NCBI RefSeq assembly: GCF_015999465.1
Contig: NZ_CP065534.1
Location: 1,116,001 to 1,180,000, forward strand
Direction: 5' to 3'
Source of the DNA: Lonsdalea populi
GTDB taxonomy: Bacteria > Pseudomonadota > Gammaproteobacteria > Enterobacterales > Enterobacteriaceae
Length of the DNA: 64,000 nt
The position numbers and the translations under genes are program-made. The notes under the pieces were generated by a model. The model was not told where the DNA came from. It saw only the letters and a program-made list of their open reading frames with translations, and ran no database searches. Below, one piece after another: positions 53,282-63,299 of the stretch. Each line of letters opens with the position of its first letter. Positions within the stretch are counted from its first letter, which is position 1.

Positions 53282-53851
53282 CTACTCTCCATCTCTCTTT
53301 TCATGCTGTGGATAGTTCACCACGCTAATACTGCCCTGTGCTTGCAGTTCTGTACATAGCTGATGAAAGGCCGGCTCAATAATTGAACCGTCCAGCGTTG
53401 CCGGACTGTGCGCGGTGATCTGGATGTACAGCTTAGGCAGGGCGTCTCCGATGGCCGGCTGGGTTTTGGAAACCAGTTCGGCAATATTCATCTGGTGGGA
53501 GTCAAACAGGTCGGTAAAGCGCTCAATGATGTGGGGGGAGTCGACGACCTCAACCTTGACCCATACCGCGGCAGGCATAGGCGGACGTGCATGCGACTCC
53601 GTGCGTTTCATGACGATCAACAGTTCCAGCTCGGCGCCGACGATCGGCAGCGTGGACTCGATCCGGGCGATGGCGTTCCAACTGCCGGAAAGGAGCATGA
53701 TAAAGGTGAACTCTTTGCCCAGCATGGCAAGACGGCTATCTTCGATGTTGCAGCCGCTGCTGCTGACATGACGCGTAATCGTGTTGACGATGCCGTTGCG
53801 ATCGGCCCCCAGCGCGGTGATGACCAGATAGTGTTCTTGAGGGCTAGGCAA
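53282..53851 (-). CDS. gcvR: GcvR, glycine cleavage system repressor protein
   Basis: Two-ACT-domain regulator that binds GcvA when glycine is scarce and prevents activation of gcvTHP. In the 189-residue product the first ACT domain begins HYLVITALGADRNGIVNTIT and the second begins around VWVKVEVVDSPHIIERF (about 96). The start is a TTG (53851) with AGGAAG eight bases ahead; E. coli gcvR also uses TTG. It is divergent from dapA, with 147 bases between. Confidence 0.95.
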   Translation of the reverse strand: MPSPQEHYLVITALGADRNGIVNTITRHVSSSGCNIEDSRLAMLGKEFTFIMLLSGSWNAIARIESTLPIVGAELELLIVMKRTESHARPPMPAAVWVKVEVVDSPHIIERFTDLFDSHQMNIAELVSKTQPAIGDALPKLYIQITAHSPATLDGSIIEPAFHQLCTELQAQGSISVVNYPQHEKRDGE

Positions 53852-53998
53852 AATGGCGCTTCCTGTTCAATGTGTTGAGATCTACATGGTACACATAAAA
53901 AAAACCGGCTGCCAAGCGCAGACAACGGCGCTTGCGCGCTTGCTTTTGCATGGGCGTCAAAAGTACCATGAGGCACTTGTTTTTGGAGGGGATGGCCA

Positions 53999-54877
53999 AT
54001 GTTTACGGGAAGCAGTGTTGCTCTGATTACACCGATGGACGCCAAAGGCGCGGTCGATCGTGCGGGTTTAAAAAAATTAATCGATTATCACGTCGCCAGC
54101 GGAACATCGACGATTGTTTCGGTAGGGACCACCGGAGAGTCTGCCACGCTGAGCCACGACGAGCATGCGGAAGTGGTGATGTTGACGCTGGATATGTGCG
54201 GCGGACGCATCCCGGTTATCGCCGGCACTGGCGCTAATTCCACGGCGGAAGCCATCTCCCTGACCCAACGTTTCAACGACAGCGGCATCGCGGGTTGTCT
54301 GACGGTAACGCCATACTACAACCGGCCGACTCAGGAAGGGCTGTTCCAGCACTTCAAAGCGATTGCTGAACATACCGACCTGCCTCAGATCCTCTATAAT
54401 GTACCCTCCCGTACCGGCTGCGACCTGCTGCCGGAAACCGTTGCCCGTCTTGCCGCCATCAAAAATATTGTCGGAATTAAAGAAGCTACGGGGAACTTAA
54501 GCCGGGTGACTCAGATCCAAGCACTGGTCGATGACGGCTTCGTGCTGCTGAGCGGCAATGACGACATCGGTCTGGACTTCATGCAACTGGGCGGTCACGG
54601 CGTGATTTCCGTGACGGCGAACGTTGCCCCCCGTGAAATGGCGGAAATGTGCTCGCTGGCGGCGCAAGGCAACTTTATTGAAGCCCGTCGTCTTAACCAA
54701 CGGCTGATGCCGCTTCATCAGAAACTGTTTGTAGAACCCAATCCGATTCCGGTGAAGTGGGCCTGTAAGGCATTGGGATTGATAGCGACCGATACGCTGC
54801 GTCTGCCGATGACGCCTCTGACTGAAAGCGGTCGTGAGGCGGTAGGGCAGGCGTTAAAGCAGTCTGGTCTGCTGTAA
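53999..54877 (+). CDS. dapA: DapA, 4-hydroxy-tetrahydrodipicolinate synthase
   Basis: Condenses pyruvate with aspartate semialdehyde, the first step of the diaminopimelate/lysine branch. The 292-residue TIM barrel has the Schiff-base Lys in [12 protein letters not shown] (about residue 161), the catalytic Tyr in [10 protein letters not shown] (about 133), and [11 protein letters not shown] near 41-51. GGAGG precedes the ATG. bamC follows after 16 bases on the same strand. Confidence 0.98.
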   Translation: MFTGSSVALITPMDAKGAVDRAGLKKLIDYHVASGTSTIVSVGTTGESATLSHDEHAEVVMLTLDMCGGRIPVIAGTGANSTAEAISLTQRFNDSGIAGCLTVTPYYNRPTQEGLFQHFKAIAEHTDLPQILYNVPSRTGCDLLPETVARLAAIKNIVGIKEATGNLSRVTQIQALVDDGFVLLSGNDDIGLDFMQLGGHGVISVTANVAPREMAEMCSLAAQGNFIEARRLNQRLMPLHQKLFVEPNPIPVKWACKALGLIATDTLRLPMTPLTESGREAVGQALKQSGLL

Positions 54878-54893
54878 TCGTTAGGGAGTTTGA

Positions 54894-55934
54894 ATGAGTT
54901 CTTCATTGCAAAAGTCAATGGTGGCAACTGTGGTCGGCCTTTCGCTGATCGCGCTGCTGACAGCCTGTACCAACGATCAGCGCTATAAGCGTCAGGTCAA
55001 CGGTGATGAGTCCTACCTGCAGACGCCGGAGCACCGTGCGCTGAACGTCCCATCCGGTATGATTCTGCCGTTGCAAAACGGCGACTACGATTTGCCGCCG
55101 ATTAATCCAAACGGTCAGGTGGGCAAAAATCTGGATATTCGTCCGCCGATGCAGTCGCTGGCGCTGCTGAACGGCTCACGCGGTCAGGTGAGTGGAAATA
55201 CCGCGACCCTGCTGCTGGAAAACAGCGCTCAGAATAGCCAGCTGTGGTCCCAGATCGTTCAGGTGATGCAGTCCAAAGGCTACACCATCGACAACCGTCA
55301 AGATGCCAGCCAGACGCTGACCACCGGTTGGATCAGCTGGAATTCCGAAGAAGAAAAAGAAGCGCCTTATCAGGCGCGCTATGAAGTGTCGTTGAAGCCT
55401 CAGGGTTATCAACTGGCGCTGGGCGTGAAGCTCCTCGCCCTGCAGCAGAACAATGCGTCGGTGGACGATGCCTTCCTGACGCAGCGCTATACGAGCCAGA
55501 TGATAAACTCGTTGTCCGATGGCCTGGAGAAGGCGGTGTCCGCCCGTGAAAATGCGCAGTCTCATCGCGGAAGTCAGTCTCTGGATGTTCAGAGCGCCGC
55601 CGATGATGCCGGTCTGCCGTTGATCGTGGTGCGCGGAAGCTATGTTCAGGTCTGGGACCGTTTGCCGAAGGCGTTGGAAAATATCGGTATGACGGTGAAC
55701 GATCGCAGCCGTCCTCAGGGCTCGGTCTCCGTGACCTATCGTTCGCCGGGCAGCGACCGCTGGGATGCGCTGGGTGCGAAAGATCCGCAGATGACGAACG
55801 GGGATTACAAGCTGCAGGTCGGCGACCTCGGCAACCGCAGCAGCCTGCAGTTCATCGACTCGAAAGGTCGTCCCCTCACCCAGTCGCAAAACGACGCGTT
55901 GGTGGCGGTGTTCCAGGCAGCGTTTAATCGATAA
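54894..55934 (+). CDS. bamC: BamC, outer-membrane assembly lipoprotein
   Basis: 346-residue accessory lipoprotein of the BAM complex. The signal peptide ends in the lipobox LLTAC with the lipidated Cys at residue 25, followed by the unstructured segment that contacts BamD (TNDQRYKRQVNGDESYL region). Two helix-grip domains follow (about 100-215 and 230-346). It lies immediately downstream of dapA, the E. coli arrangement. A strong terminator follows. Confidence 0.96.
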   Translation: MSSSLQKSMVATVVGLSLIALLTACTNDQRYKRQVNGDESYLQTPEHRALNVPSGMILPLQNGDYDLPPINPNGQVGKNLDIRPPMQSLALLNGSRGQVSGNTATLLLENSAQNSQLWSQIVQVMQSKGYTIDNRQDASQTLTTGWISWNSEEEKEAPYQARYEVSLKPQGYQLALGVKLLALQQNNASVDDAFLTQRYTSQMINSLSDGLEKAVSARENAQSHRGSQSLDVQSAADDAGLPLIVVRGSYVQVWDRLPKALENIGMTVNDRSRPQGSVSVTYRSPGSDRWDALGAKDPQMTNGDYKLQVGDLGNRSSLQFIDSKGRPLTQSQNDALVAVFQAAFNR

Positions 55935-55941
55935 GTGTTCA

Positions 55942-55966
55942 GGGCCGGAAAATCCGGCCCTTTTTT
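55942..55966 (+). terminator. bamC terminator
   Basis: GGGCCGG (55942-55948) and CCGGCCC (55954-55960) form a stem with an AAAAT loop, followed by six T. It ends the dapA-bamC unit ahead of purC. Confidence 0.92.
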
Positions 55967-56035
55967 ATTCTATTGTCAACGCATTAATTATCACGGGCCA
56001 TGCGCGGATGGCCCTCACTGTGTGGAGTAATAAAG

Positions 56036-56749
56036 ATGCAAAAGCTAGCTGAGTTGTATCGCGGAAAAGCGAAAACGGTTTACACCACGGAAGATCCCGA
56101 TCTGCTGGTGCTGCAATTTCGCAATGATACGTCAGCGTTAGATGGTCAGCGCATTGAGCAGTTTGATCGTAAAGGGCTGGTGAACAACAAATTCAACCAT
56201 TTCATCATGAGCAAGCTGGAAGAAGCGGGTATCCCGACTCAGATGGAGCGTCTGCTGTCCGATACCGAAGTGCTGGTGAAAAAACTGGATATGGTGCCGG
56301 TCGAATGTGTGATCCGCAACCGTGCCGCGGGCTCGCTGGTAAAACGTCTCGGCATCACAGAAGGCGAAATTCTGAATCCGCCGCTGTTCGACCTGTTCCT
56401 GAAGAACGACGCCATGCATGACCCCATGGTCAACGAATCCTACTGTGAGACCTTTGGTTGGGTGAGCGAGAAGCATCTGACGCGCATGAAAGCGCTGAGC
56501 TATCAGGCAAATGACGTGCTCAGCAAGCTGTTCGACGATGCCGGGCTGATCCTGGTGGACTTCAAACTGGAGTTTGGTCTGTTCAAGGGCGAAGTGGTGC
56601 TGGGCGATGAGTTCTCGCCGGATGGCAGCCGTCTGTGGGACAAAAACACGCTGGATAAGATGGATAAAGACCGTTTCCGTCAGAGCCTGGGCGGTTTGAT
56701 TGAAGCCTATGAAGAAGTTGCCCGCCGTATCGGCGTTTCTTTAGACTAA
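56036..56749 (+). CDS. purC: PurC, SAICAR synthetase
   Basis: ATP-dependent ligase joining CAIR and aspartate in purine synthesis. The 237-residue protein begins [20 protein letters not shown]. The [18 protein letters not shown] segment (about 87-104) and [20 protein letters not shown] near 175-195 are family signatures. GGAG precedes the ATG at 56036; 12 open codons upstream were trimmed. No PurR box is evident ahead of it, but a PurR-like site directly follows the stop. Confidence 0.98.
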   Translation: MQKLAELYRGKAKTVYTTEDPDLLVLQFRNDTSALDGQRIEQFDRKGLVNNKFNHFIMSKLEEAGIPTQMERLLSDTEVLVKKLDMVPVECVIRNRAAGSLVKRLGITEGEILNPPLFDLFLKNDAMHDPMVNESYCETFGWVSEKHLTRMKALSYQANDVLSKLFDDAGLILVDFKLEFGLFKGEVVLGDEFSPDGSRLWDKNTLDKMDKDRFRQSLGGLIEAYEEVARRIGVSLD

Positions 56750-56751
56750 AA

Positions 56752-56767
56752 AAGCAAACGTTTTCGT
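56752..56767. promoter_or_regulatory. PurR-like site after purC
   Basis: AAGCAAACGTTTTCGT matches the PurR consensus closely (one extra departure from the palindrome). It lies 2 bases after the purC stop and about 145 bases ahead of yeaL. A chance match in the purC tail cannot be excluded. Confidence 0.5.
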
Positions 56768-56769
56768 TT

Positions 56770-56799
56770 CGCCGTCAGGAAGTGAAAAACCTGACGGCG
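56770..56799. repeat. Hairpin after purC
   Basis: A 10-bp perfect stem (CGCCGTCAGG at 56770-56779 with CCTGACGGCG at 56790-56799, loop of 10) with no T-run after it. It directly follows the PurR-like site and may end or stabilise the purC mRNA. Confidence 0.65.
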
Positions 56800-56911
56800 C
56801 TCCCATCGCTCTACTGAATTACCACTCTGACTGAGATTGATCCCCGGTCCTATCATGATCGGTGGTATTATTGCCCGCCGTATTTTCTGCTTTTCCCCGC
56901 AAGGAATTTTC

Positions 56912-57367
56912 ATGGCCTATCTAGACCCGACGCTATTGATTTTGCTGGCTCTGGCCGCGCTCGGCATCATCAGCCACAACATGACCGTGACGCTAGCCAT
57001 TCTGGCGTTGCTGGCGGTACGTATCACGCCGTTGAACAACTACTTTCCCTGGGTGGAGAAATACGGTCTGACCGTCGGCGTACTGGTATTGACGATCGGC
57101 GTGATGGCCCCCATCGCCAGCGGAAAAATCAGCGCGGGTGACGTCATGCACTCGTTCCTGCACTGGAAATCGCTGCTGGCGGTGCTGATCGGCGTGATGG
57201 TTTCCTGGCTGGGCGGGCGCGGTGTTGCGCTGATGACAAACCAACCTTCCGTCGTGGCCGGGTTGCTGGTCGGCACGGTCATGGGCGTGGCGCTATTCCG
57301 CGGCGTACCGGTCGGACCGCTGATTGCGGCCGGGTTGCTGTCTTTGCTGGTCGGTAAAGGCGGCTGA
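56912..57367 (+). CDS. yeaL: YeaL, UPF0756 membrane protein
   Basis: 151-residue DUF441/UPF0756 inner-membrane protein with about four hydrophobic segments, matching E. coli YeaL over its whole length ([58 protein letters not shown]). Function unknown. AAGGAA precedes ATG 56912; 25 upstream codons are open but unlikely. In E. coli yeaL is elsewhere and ypfJ occupies this place between purC and tmcA. The stop is only a few bases before tmcA. Confidence 0.92.
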   Translation: MAYLDPTLLILLALAALGIISHNMTVTLAILALLAVRITPLNNYFPWVEKYGLTVGVLVLTIGVMAPIASGKISAGDVMHSFLHWKSLLAVLIGVMVSWLGGRGVALMTNQPSVVAGLLVGTVMGVALFRGVPVGPLIAAGLLSLLVGKGG

Positions 57368-57371
57368 CGTT

Positions 57372-59405
57372 TTGTCGGAGACATCGATCCCCGCAATCGG
57401 CGCGCTTGTCGCCGCGCAATCGACGCTGTCGCAGGCGGGTATTCGCCGCGTGCTGGCGATCAGCGGCGATCGGGAATGGTGCATAAAACAGGCCCGGACA
57501 TTGCGGCAGGCGCTGCCCGGCGACTGGCTATGGGTCGGCAACACGGTGTCGGAATCAGTGATGGCGCCGTCTCAACTGAAAGGGAAGCTGGGGCAGGAGT
57601 TCCTGCACGCCGTCTTTGACGCGCACGAGGGATTGGATGCCGAGGCGCTGGCGATTCTGGCGGGCACCCTCAAAGCCGGAAGTTGGCTGCTGCTGTTGGT
57701 TCCGGACTGGGAAGCCTGGCCCCACAGTCCGGATACGGACAGCCTACGCTGGAGTGAAAGTGCGGCACCTATCGCGACGCCCGCGTTCATCCGTCGTTTG
57801 CGTGAGGCCCTGCTGTCCGACGGCGAAGCCGTAGTTTGGCGTCAGTCGATGCCGTTGGCCATGACGCCGCTTCGCGCGCGGCCAGCCTGGCATGCGCCGG
57901 ACGGCAGGCCCACGCCAAGGCAACTGGATATTTTGCAGCAGTTACGGGCCGCCCGGCATGCGGCCTATGTCATCACCGCTCCGCGAGGACGAGGGAAATC
58001 GACGGTCGCGGGTCTGTTCGCTCAGCAATGTCGCGAACGCTGTTGGGTGGTTGCGCCCTCCCGTGCGGCCAGCGATGTCTTGCTGCGTCAGTCGGGCGAC
58101 GCGACATCGTTCTGGTCGCCAGATAGCCTGTTGGCGCACTGCCGTCAGCATAGCGGCGGCGCGGAGTGGCTGTTGATTGACGAGGCGGCGGCGATCCCAT
58201 CTTCAGTCCTCAATGAAATGTTGTCCTATTTTCCCCATGTGCTCATGACTACCACCGTGCTGGGCTATGAAGGGACCGGACGCGGTTTCTGGCTTAAATT
58301 TTGTGCCGGACTGCCTGACTGTCAAATGCTGGAGCTCAGTGAACCGCTGCGCTGGGCTATCGACGACCCGCTGGAACGTTTGCTGGATCGCGTCATGCTG
58401 TTTCAAGCCGAAAATCGGCTGGAGCGGCAACGTTCAACGGCGCCTGTCACTTTGGTCAGCGACGAGCCGGCCGGGTGGACACGCTTTTCGGCTCGGCTGG
58501 AACAGTGTTACGGCCTACTGTGCAGCGCGCACTACCGAACGTCCCCGTTGGACCTGCGTCGCCTGCTGGATGCTCCGGGTATGCACCTTGTCACCGCCCG
58601 CAGCGATGAGAGCCTGTGCGGCGTCATTTGGTCGGTGGACGAAGGCGGATTAAACGCCGGGCTGGCCCGCGATGTGTGGGCCGGACGTCGGCGGCCGCGC
58701 GGCAATCTGGTTGCCCAGTCGCTGGCGGCTCACGGCAATTTGTGGACGGCGCCGCAACTGCGCTCACGGCGCATCAGCCGGATTGCCGTTCTGCCTTCGG
58801 CGAGACGAGAAGGTATCGGACAGGCGCTGGTGCGGGAGCAACAGCGGCAGAGCGAGCAAGAGGGCATGGACTTTCTGTCGGTCAGCTTCGGCTACGAGCC
58901 AGCGCTGTGGCGGTTCTGGCAGCACTGCGGCTTTTGTCTGGCGCGTATCGGCAGTCATATTGAAGCCAGCAGCGGCTGCTATAGCGCGATGGCGTTATTA
59001 CCGCTGAGCGATGCCGGTAAGACGATGGCGCAAGAGGCAGCGCGACAGCTGGCACGCGACTGGCGCTGGCTGCGACGGGATATCGGGCTGATGCTGGATA
59101 TTGAACTGGATGACGATAGCTCGTTGGATGAAGCCGACTGGCTCAACCTGTGCGGATTCGCTTTCGCCCATCGTTCTCCTCAGGCGAGCCTGGCCTCGCT
59201 ATGCCGACTGCTGGCGCATACCTCGCTGGCGCTGCCCGCGCTAAGGCTGTGGCTGGATGAAGGCGCGCAGGAAAGTCAATGCGTCGAGCGGTTGGGTCTG
59301 AGCGGTAAAAAATCCTTGCTGCGCCGCTGGCGTGAAGAAACCGCAGAGGCTTTGTCTCACTGTGATAATGACGCTCTCCAACGCGCGCGGCAGTGGCTGG
59401 CCTAG
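57372..59405 (+). CDS. tmcA: TmcA, tRNA(Met) cytidine acetyltransferase
   Basis: Makes N4-acetylcytidine at the wobble position of elongator tRNA-Met, using ATP (or GTP) and acetyl-CoA. The 677-residue protein has an N-terminal region (GIRRVLAISGDREWC), an RNA helicase-like module with Walker A APRGRGKST (about 213-221) and Walker B LLIDEAAAIPSS, a GNAT domain (RRISRIAVLPSARREGIGQA) and a C-terminal tRNA-binding region. No good ATG exists; a TTG at 57372, four bases after the yeaL stop, gives an E. coli-like N terminus, though the spacing to AAAGG is long. Confidence 0.93.
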   Translation: MSETSIPAIGALVAAQSTLSQAGIRRVLAISGDREWCIKQARTLRQALPGDWLWVGNTVSESVMAPSQLKGKLGQEFLHAVFDAHEGLDAEALAILAGTLKAGSWLLLLVPDWEAWPHSPDTDSLRWSESAAPIATPAFIRRLREALLSDGEAVVWRQSMPLAMTPLRARPAWHAPDGRPTPRQLDILQQLRAARHAAYVITAPRGRGKSTVAGLFAQQCRERCWVVAPSRAASDVLLRQSGDATSFWSPDSLLAHCRQHSGGAEWLLIDEAAAIPSSVLNEMLSYFPHVLMTTTVLGYEGTGRGFWLKFCAGLPDCQMLELSEPLRWAIDDPLERLLDRVMLFQAENRLERQRSTAPVTLVSDEPAGWTRFSARLEQCYGLLCSAHYRTSPLDLRRLLDAPGMHLVTARSDESLCGVIWSVDEGGLNAGLARDVWAGRRRPRGNLVAQSLAAHGNLWTAPQLRSRRISRIAVLPSARREGIGQALVREQQRQSEQEGMDFLSVSFGYEPALWRFWQHCGFCLARIGSHIEASSGCYSAMALLPLSDAGKTMAQEAARQLARDWRWLRRDIGLMLDIELDDDSSLDEADWLNLCGFAFAHRSPQASLASLCRLLAHTSLALPALRLWLDEGAQESQCVERLGLSGKKSLLRRWREETAEALSHCDNDALQRARQWLA

Positions 59406-59554
59406 TTTTTCTCTTCTCTTGAAATCACTGCGCACCGTTACGATGCCGTGCAGGAATATGCAATAACTCGTTCAATGAACCTCAATATTGGGCGATTGAC
59501 GGCAGGCGTATAGTGACGCTATCGGCTCAGATATCAGTCCGCAGGAGAGAAAAC

Positions 59555-60238
59555 ATGAAACACGAATACGTTATGGTACAACAGCCTTCCGCTCCCCGGC
59601 AGTTATTCCTGCTGTTTCATGGCGTAGGGGACAACCCGGCGTCGATGGCCGAGATCGGCCGCTATTTCGCCGACGCATTCAAAGAAGCGCTGGTGATTAG
59701 CGTGGGCAGCCCGAAAAGTGAGAATGGCAGCCGCCGCTGGTTCTCGGTGCTGGATATTACCGAGGCGAATCGTCCCGATCGCATTCAGTGCGTCCTGCCG
59801 AGCTTTATTGAGACCATTCGCTGTTGGCAGGCGCAAAGCGGCATCCACGCGAGCCACACGGCATTGGTGGGTTTTTCGCAGGGTGGGATGATGATCCTGG
59901 AGGCCCTGAAGGCAGAAGCGCAATTGGCCGGACGCTCTGTAGTCTTCAGCGGCCGCTATGCTACGCTGCCTGAACGGCCTTTGTCGGATGATAGCGTGGT
60001 GCATTTACTGCACGGCGAGGAAGATCCGGTGATTTCAATCGAGCATGCGTCTCTGGCGGCACAGCGCCTGCAAACGCTGGGGGCGGACTTTACCCTGGAT
60101 CGGGTGCCGGAGTTAGGGCACGCCATCGGTATGCGCATGATGGACTTCGCGTTAGATCGCCTGCGGTACTACATTCCCCGGCGATATTGGGACGAGGCGG
60201 TGCAGGGGAAATGCGGGGAGCTTATCGCCTTTCGTTGA
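59555..60238 (+). CDS. ypfH: YpfH, alpha/beta-hydrolase esterase
   Basis: 227-residue carboxylesterase-type hydrolase of the phospholipase/carboxylesterase family. The nucleophile elbow is GFSQGGMM (Ser near 107), the Asp lies in HGEEDPVISIEH and the His in ELGHAIGMRM. E. coli YpfH has esterase activity on short acyl substrates. ATG 59555 with AGGAGAG ahead gives the E. coli start; 14 upstream codons were trimmed. A plus-strand terminator lies 128 bases downstream. Confidence 0.92.
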   Translation: MKHEYVMVQQPSAPRQLFLLFHGVGDNPASMAEIGRYFADAFKEALVISVGSPKSENGSRRWFSVLDITEANRPDRIQCVLPSFIETIRCWQAQSGIHASHTALVGFSQGGMMILEALKAEAQLAGRSVVFSGRYATLPERPLSDDSVVHLLHGEEDPVISIEHASLAAQRLQTLGADFTLDRVPELGHAIGMRMMDFALDRLRYYIPRRYWDEAVQGKCGELIAFR

Positions 60239-60366
60239 GCGTTAGCGCGTTTTCCGCCGTAGATCTTAGGTCGTTTAGGTAGGACACGGAAGCGTCGGTC
60301 AAGGTTGGAGAGCGAGGCGCATTGCGGTCGGCTCTGCGCCTGTTGCGGCTGACGCGAAAGAAGGTC

Positions 60367-60402
60367 AAACAGGATGAAAAACTATTTTTCGTCCTGTTTT
60401 TT
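60367..60402 (+). terminator. Terminator downstream of ypfH, overlapping the ypfN end
   Basis: A 15-bp stem with one wobble pair (AAACAGGATGAAAAA at 60367-60381, TTTTTCGTCCTGTTT at 60385-60399) is followed by Ts on the plus strand. Its right arm is the last five codons of the opposing ypfN gene, and the loop contains the ypfN stop codon. Confidence 0.8.
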
Positions 60403-60594
60403 ATCTTGTTGCTTATCTTTAGGCCAATCGTCTTCTCCATCCCACTGTGCATTGTTATCGCGGTGAGGCGGAAGCACCGGTTTGTCTTTCAGGAATCGCT
60501 TGTAGTCTACGCGACTTAACTCCTTGATCCCGTTAATTAACATTCCCACCAGTATCAGCAGAATGATCCACCAGTAATCAGCCAGCCATGCCAT
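60382..60594 (-). CDS. ypfN: YpfN, UPF0370 small membrane protein
   Basis: 70-residue UPF0370 protein: one membrane segment (about residues 3-22, [19 protein letters not shown]) then a charged tail ([15 protein letters not shown]). Function unknown. It matches E. coli YpfN. ATG 60594 starts one base after the stop of the peptidase gene, making it the last gene of yffB-dapE-vanY-ypfN. Confidence 0.92.
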   Translation of the reverse strand: MAWLADYWWIILLILVGMLINGIKELSRVDYKRFLKDKPVLPPHRDNNAQWDGEDDWPKDKQQDKKQDEK

Positions 60595-60595
60595 A

Positions 60596-61270
60596 TTATG
60601 CCTCATCGACAGCGTGTATAAATCGGGTGAACAGCGTGGGAAGGTGCGGTTTCAGCCAGTCGTAACCCGCGATGTTTTCACCTTCCCAGGCGCCAAGAAT
60701 AATTTCCGGCGACAGCAACGTCATGGCCTCACGAGCCAGCGGCAGATAGCTGATGTGCCAAGGCTCAATGGCGACGCCGCCTCTGTCATGGGCATAAGGA
60801 CGATAAAAATCGTACTTCCGCATGTGCTCCGTCAGCCAGTCGTTCAGCTCGAAAAAGTAACCGCCGGATTCATATTCCCATGGCTCAAGCTGCAACGACT
60901 GCCCTGATGGCAGCCGGCCGGGATCGTATATGTCCAGATCGGTGCCCCAATGGTGGCGGCTTCCGCCCGGAAGCGCAGACCATCGTAGGATCGTCTCACA
61001 GCGTTCGGGAACCGCCATCGACAGGGCGTCAACCGGTTGGTTGTTATGGGATAACAGCGGTCGCTGTCCGGTAAATTTGCCGTTCCATATCAGCCGCTGG
61101 CGCTCAAAGTCGCGAAATGTACTGGCGGGCTGAAGATTAAATCCCGCCTGTCGCGCTTCCCGCTGCAACGCCTGAAAGGCGCGTACCGCTTCGGCCTGTA
61201 GACGATGCTGGCCCGTCAGCGTCATCAGATGCTGATGATGCTTTCCGGTCAGCATAGCAGGGGTGATCAT
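60596..61270 (-). CDS. VanY-type D-alanyl-D-alanine carboxypeptidase-family protein
   Basis: 224-residue M15B (VanY/DdcY) peptidase-family protein. The zinc and catalytic pattern is visible: [13 protein letters not shown] (S-x-H-x6-D type, about 126-138) and [10 protein letters not shown] (E-x-W-H, about 184-193). Members trim the terminal D-Ala of peptidoglycan stems. No signal peptide is obvious, so it would act in the cytoplasm on precursors or be exported in another way. ATG 61270 overlaps the dapE stop (ATGA). E. coli lacks a gene here: ypfN follows dapE directly. Confidence 0.88.
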   Translation of the reverse strand: MITPAMLTGKHHQHLMTLTGQHRLQAEAVRAFQALQREARQAGFNLQPASTFRDFERQRLIWNGKFTGQRPLLSHNNQPVDALSMAVPERCETILRWSALPGGSRHHWGTDLDIYDPGRLPSGQSLQLEPWEYESGGYFFELNDWLTEHMRKYDFYRPYAHDRGGVAIEPWHISYLPLAREAMTLLSPEIILGAWEGENIAGYDWLKPHLPTLFTRFIHAVDEA

Positions 61271-62394
61271 GCGATCAGTCGCTCCATAATCCGTTGATAC
61301 ATACGGCTCAGCAGCTGTAAATCGGCTGCGTTGACGCACTCGTCCACTTTATGAATGGTGGCGTTCACAGGCCCCAGTTCCACCACCTGCGCACCCATAC
61401 GGGAAATAAAGCGTCCGTCTGAGGTGCCGCCGGTCGTCAGCAACTGCGGGGTTAATTCGCTGTAGTGCTCGACCGCGTTAACTACGGCATCCACCAACGC
61501 GCCGCGAGCGGTCAGAAAGGGCTGACCTGATAACCTCCAGTCCAAAGTATAGTTCAGCTGATGCTGGTCCAGCAGCTCGGTGACGCGCTGTTTAATGGTG
61601 TCGTCCGTCAACTCGGTACTGAACCGGAAATTGAACTGCACCTGCAGTTCGCCGGGGATCACGTTATTGCTTCCCGTGCCGGCTTTAATATTGGCGATCT
61701 GCATACTGGTGGGCGGGAAGAATTCATTGCCTTCATCCCATACGGTGGAGGCCAGTTCGTTCAACGCGGGTAGCGCGCGGTGGACCGGATTGTCGGCCAG
61801 GTGCGGATAGGCGACATGTCCCTGGATACCGTGAATGCGCAGGTCGGCGGTAATCGAGCCGCGACGACCGTTCTTGACGACATCGCCAGCCCGCTCGGTG
61901 CTGGAGGGCTCACCCACCAGGCAGTAGTCCAGACGCTCCTGACGCGCCATCAGCGCTTCCACCACTTTGACGGTGCCGTGCGTCGCATCAGCCTCTTCGT
62001 CTGAGGTAATCAAAAAGGCGAGTCGGCCTTTATGTTGGGGATTCGCAGCGACGAAGCGCTCAGCGGCGACGACCATCGCCGCCAGCGATCCTTTCATATC
62101 AGCCGCGCCACGGCCATACAACATACCGTCGCTGATGGTGGGTTCGAAAGGCGGATGTTGCCACAAACTGGCTTCTCCGCTGGGAACCACGTCGGTGTGT
62201 CCGGCAAAGGCCAGCGTTTCGCCCGTTCCGCGCCAGGCCCAGAAGTTCTGCGTATCACCGAAATTCATTTTTTCGATGGTAAAGCCGATGGCCTCAAGGC
62301 GTTCGATCATGAGCGTTTGGCAGCCGGCGTCGTCCGGGCTGAGGGAAGGGCGTTTAATTAACTGCTGAGCGAGTTCGAGGACGGGGCAGGACAC
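61267..62394 (-). CDS. dapE: DapE, succinyl-diaminopimelate desuccinylase
   Basis: Dizinc M20 hydrolase producing LL-diaminopimelate for lysine and peptidoglycan. The 375-residue protein has the metal and catalytic residues in [11 protein letters not shown] (His near 66), [12 protein letters not shown] (Asp near 100), [11 protein letters not shown] (Glu near 134), VGEPSS and ATIHKVDE (His near 349). The start is a GTG at 62394, with GGAGGAG ahead, one base after the yffB stop. The frame is open further upstream, but this start matches E. coli SCPVIEL. It is translationally coupled to the next gene. Confidence 0.96.
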   Translation of the reverse strand: MSCPVLELAQQLIKRPSLSPDDAGCQTLMIERLEAIGFTIEKMNFGDTQNFWAWRGTGETLAFAGHTDVVPSGEASLWQHPPFEPTISDGMLYGRGAADMKGSLAAMVVAAERFVAANPQHKGRLAFLITSDEEADATHGTVKVVEALMARQERLDYCLVGEPSSTERAGDVVKNGRRGSITADLRIHGIQGHVAYPHLADNPVHRALPALNELASTVWDEGNEFFPPTSMQIANIKAGTGSNNVIPGELQVQFNFRFSTELTDDTIKQRVTELLDQHQLNYTLDWRLSGQPFLTARGALVDAVVNAVEHYSELTPQLLTTGGTSDGRFISRMGAQVVELGPVNATIHKVDECVNAADLQLLSRMYQRIMERLIA

Positions 62395-62395
62395 G

Positions 62396-62755
62396 TTATT
62401 TCTCCTCCGCAAAAAATTGCTGGTAGCTATCGTCGCTGAAGCCAAGCAGCGTTTTCCCATCCTCGTCAACCAACAAAGGACGTTTAATCAGCGCTGGCTG
62501 ATCCAGCATAACAGCTTTTGCCGCAGCGGCATTATCGATCGCATCGCGCCGGGCTTCGTCCAGCTTGCGCCAGGTCGTACCCCGCTTATTCACCAGCGGT
62601 TCCCAACCCAGGCTTTCGATAAACGATTGCAGTAGAGCATCGTCCAGTCCGTCTGTTCGGTAGTCATGAAAACGGTAGTCAATCCGATGGGCCTCCAGCC
62701 AACGGCGGGCCTTTTTGATGGTGTCACAGTTCTTGATACCGTACATGGTCGTCAT
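62396..62755 (-). CDS. yffB: YffB, ArsC/Spx-family protein
   Basis: 119-residue ArsC-family thioredoxin-fold protein, like E. coli Yff[20 protein letters not shown] has the single active-site Cys near residue 10, and [16 protein letters not shown] carries the conserved basic residue and cis-Pro. E. coli and Pseudomonas relatives have been studied as possible glutathione-dependent thiol reductases; the cellular substrate is not known. It is first of the dapE operon. Confidence 0.92.
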   Translation of the reverse strand: MTTMYGIKNCDTIKKARRWLEAHRIDYRFHDYRTDGLDDALLQSFIESLGWEPLVNKRGTTWRKLDEARRDAIDNAAAAKAVMLDQPALIKRPLLVDEDGKTLLGFSDDSYQQFFAEEK

Positions 62756-63299
62756 GGCGAATAAACCCTTTGTTTTTTATTAGGAATTAGGATGCGGATC
62801 ATAACGTTTAATTCAGGTCCGATGCCATACCAATCTATTAGCGTTATTTCATGTAAACCTCGGCGCGGTGACAGGAAGTCGGTGGATAGTGGATCATCTT
62901 TTAGCAACTGCCGGTTGAAGGGGAAATGAGGAAACCTGAGTAAATAAAAGAGGCTATTATTCGATGCCTATTTATTATCCTCTGCCCTTTTGGCGATCGC
63001 CGTGTTGCGCGGGGAGTACTGTATGAATTTCACGCTGCGATTTTGGCTAAAAATGCGTTATCGCTTTTGGCGGCCTTTTCTAACCGGGTTTTCATTATCC
63101 TAAAAACGAATAAAAACGATGTTATATGGTTGTAAAAAAGCATATGGCGCATGAATGCAGGTCGTAAAAGGCGCTAGTCGGATTTTTTAACGCTTTTTAT
63201 TGCATTTCGTCGATGTTCAGCTGGACAAATGCTTCATCTATTGCTGTACTGTGCATGACACAGAGTTTGTGTCTTTCATTCATGTTAAAGGTAAGTTTG
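62756..63299. other. Promoter and long leader region of cspE
   Basis: No gene. The AT-rich interval divides the yffB-dapE operon promoter (left) and the cspE promoter and untranslated leader (right). A TTGTAA at about 63128 followed by AT-rich sequence is a weak -35 candidate. Cold-shock genes have long structured leaders; this is inferred. Confidence 0.45.
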
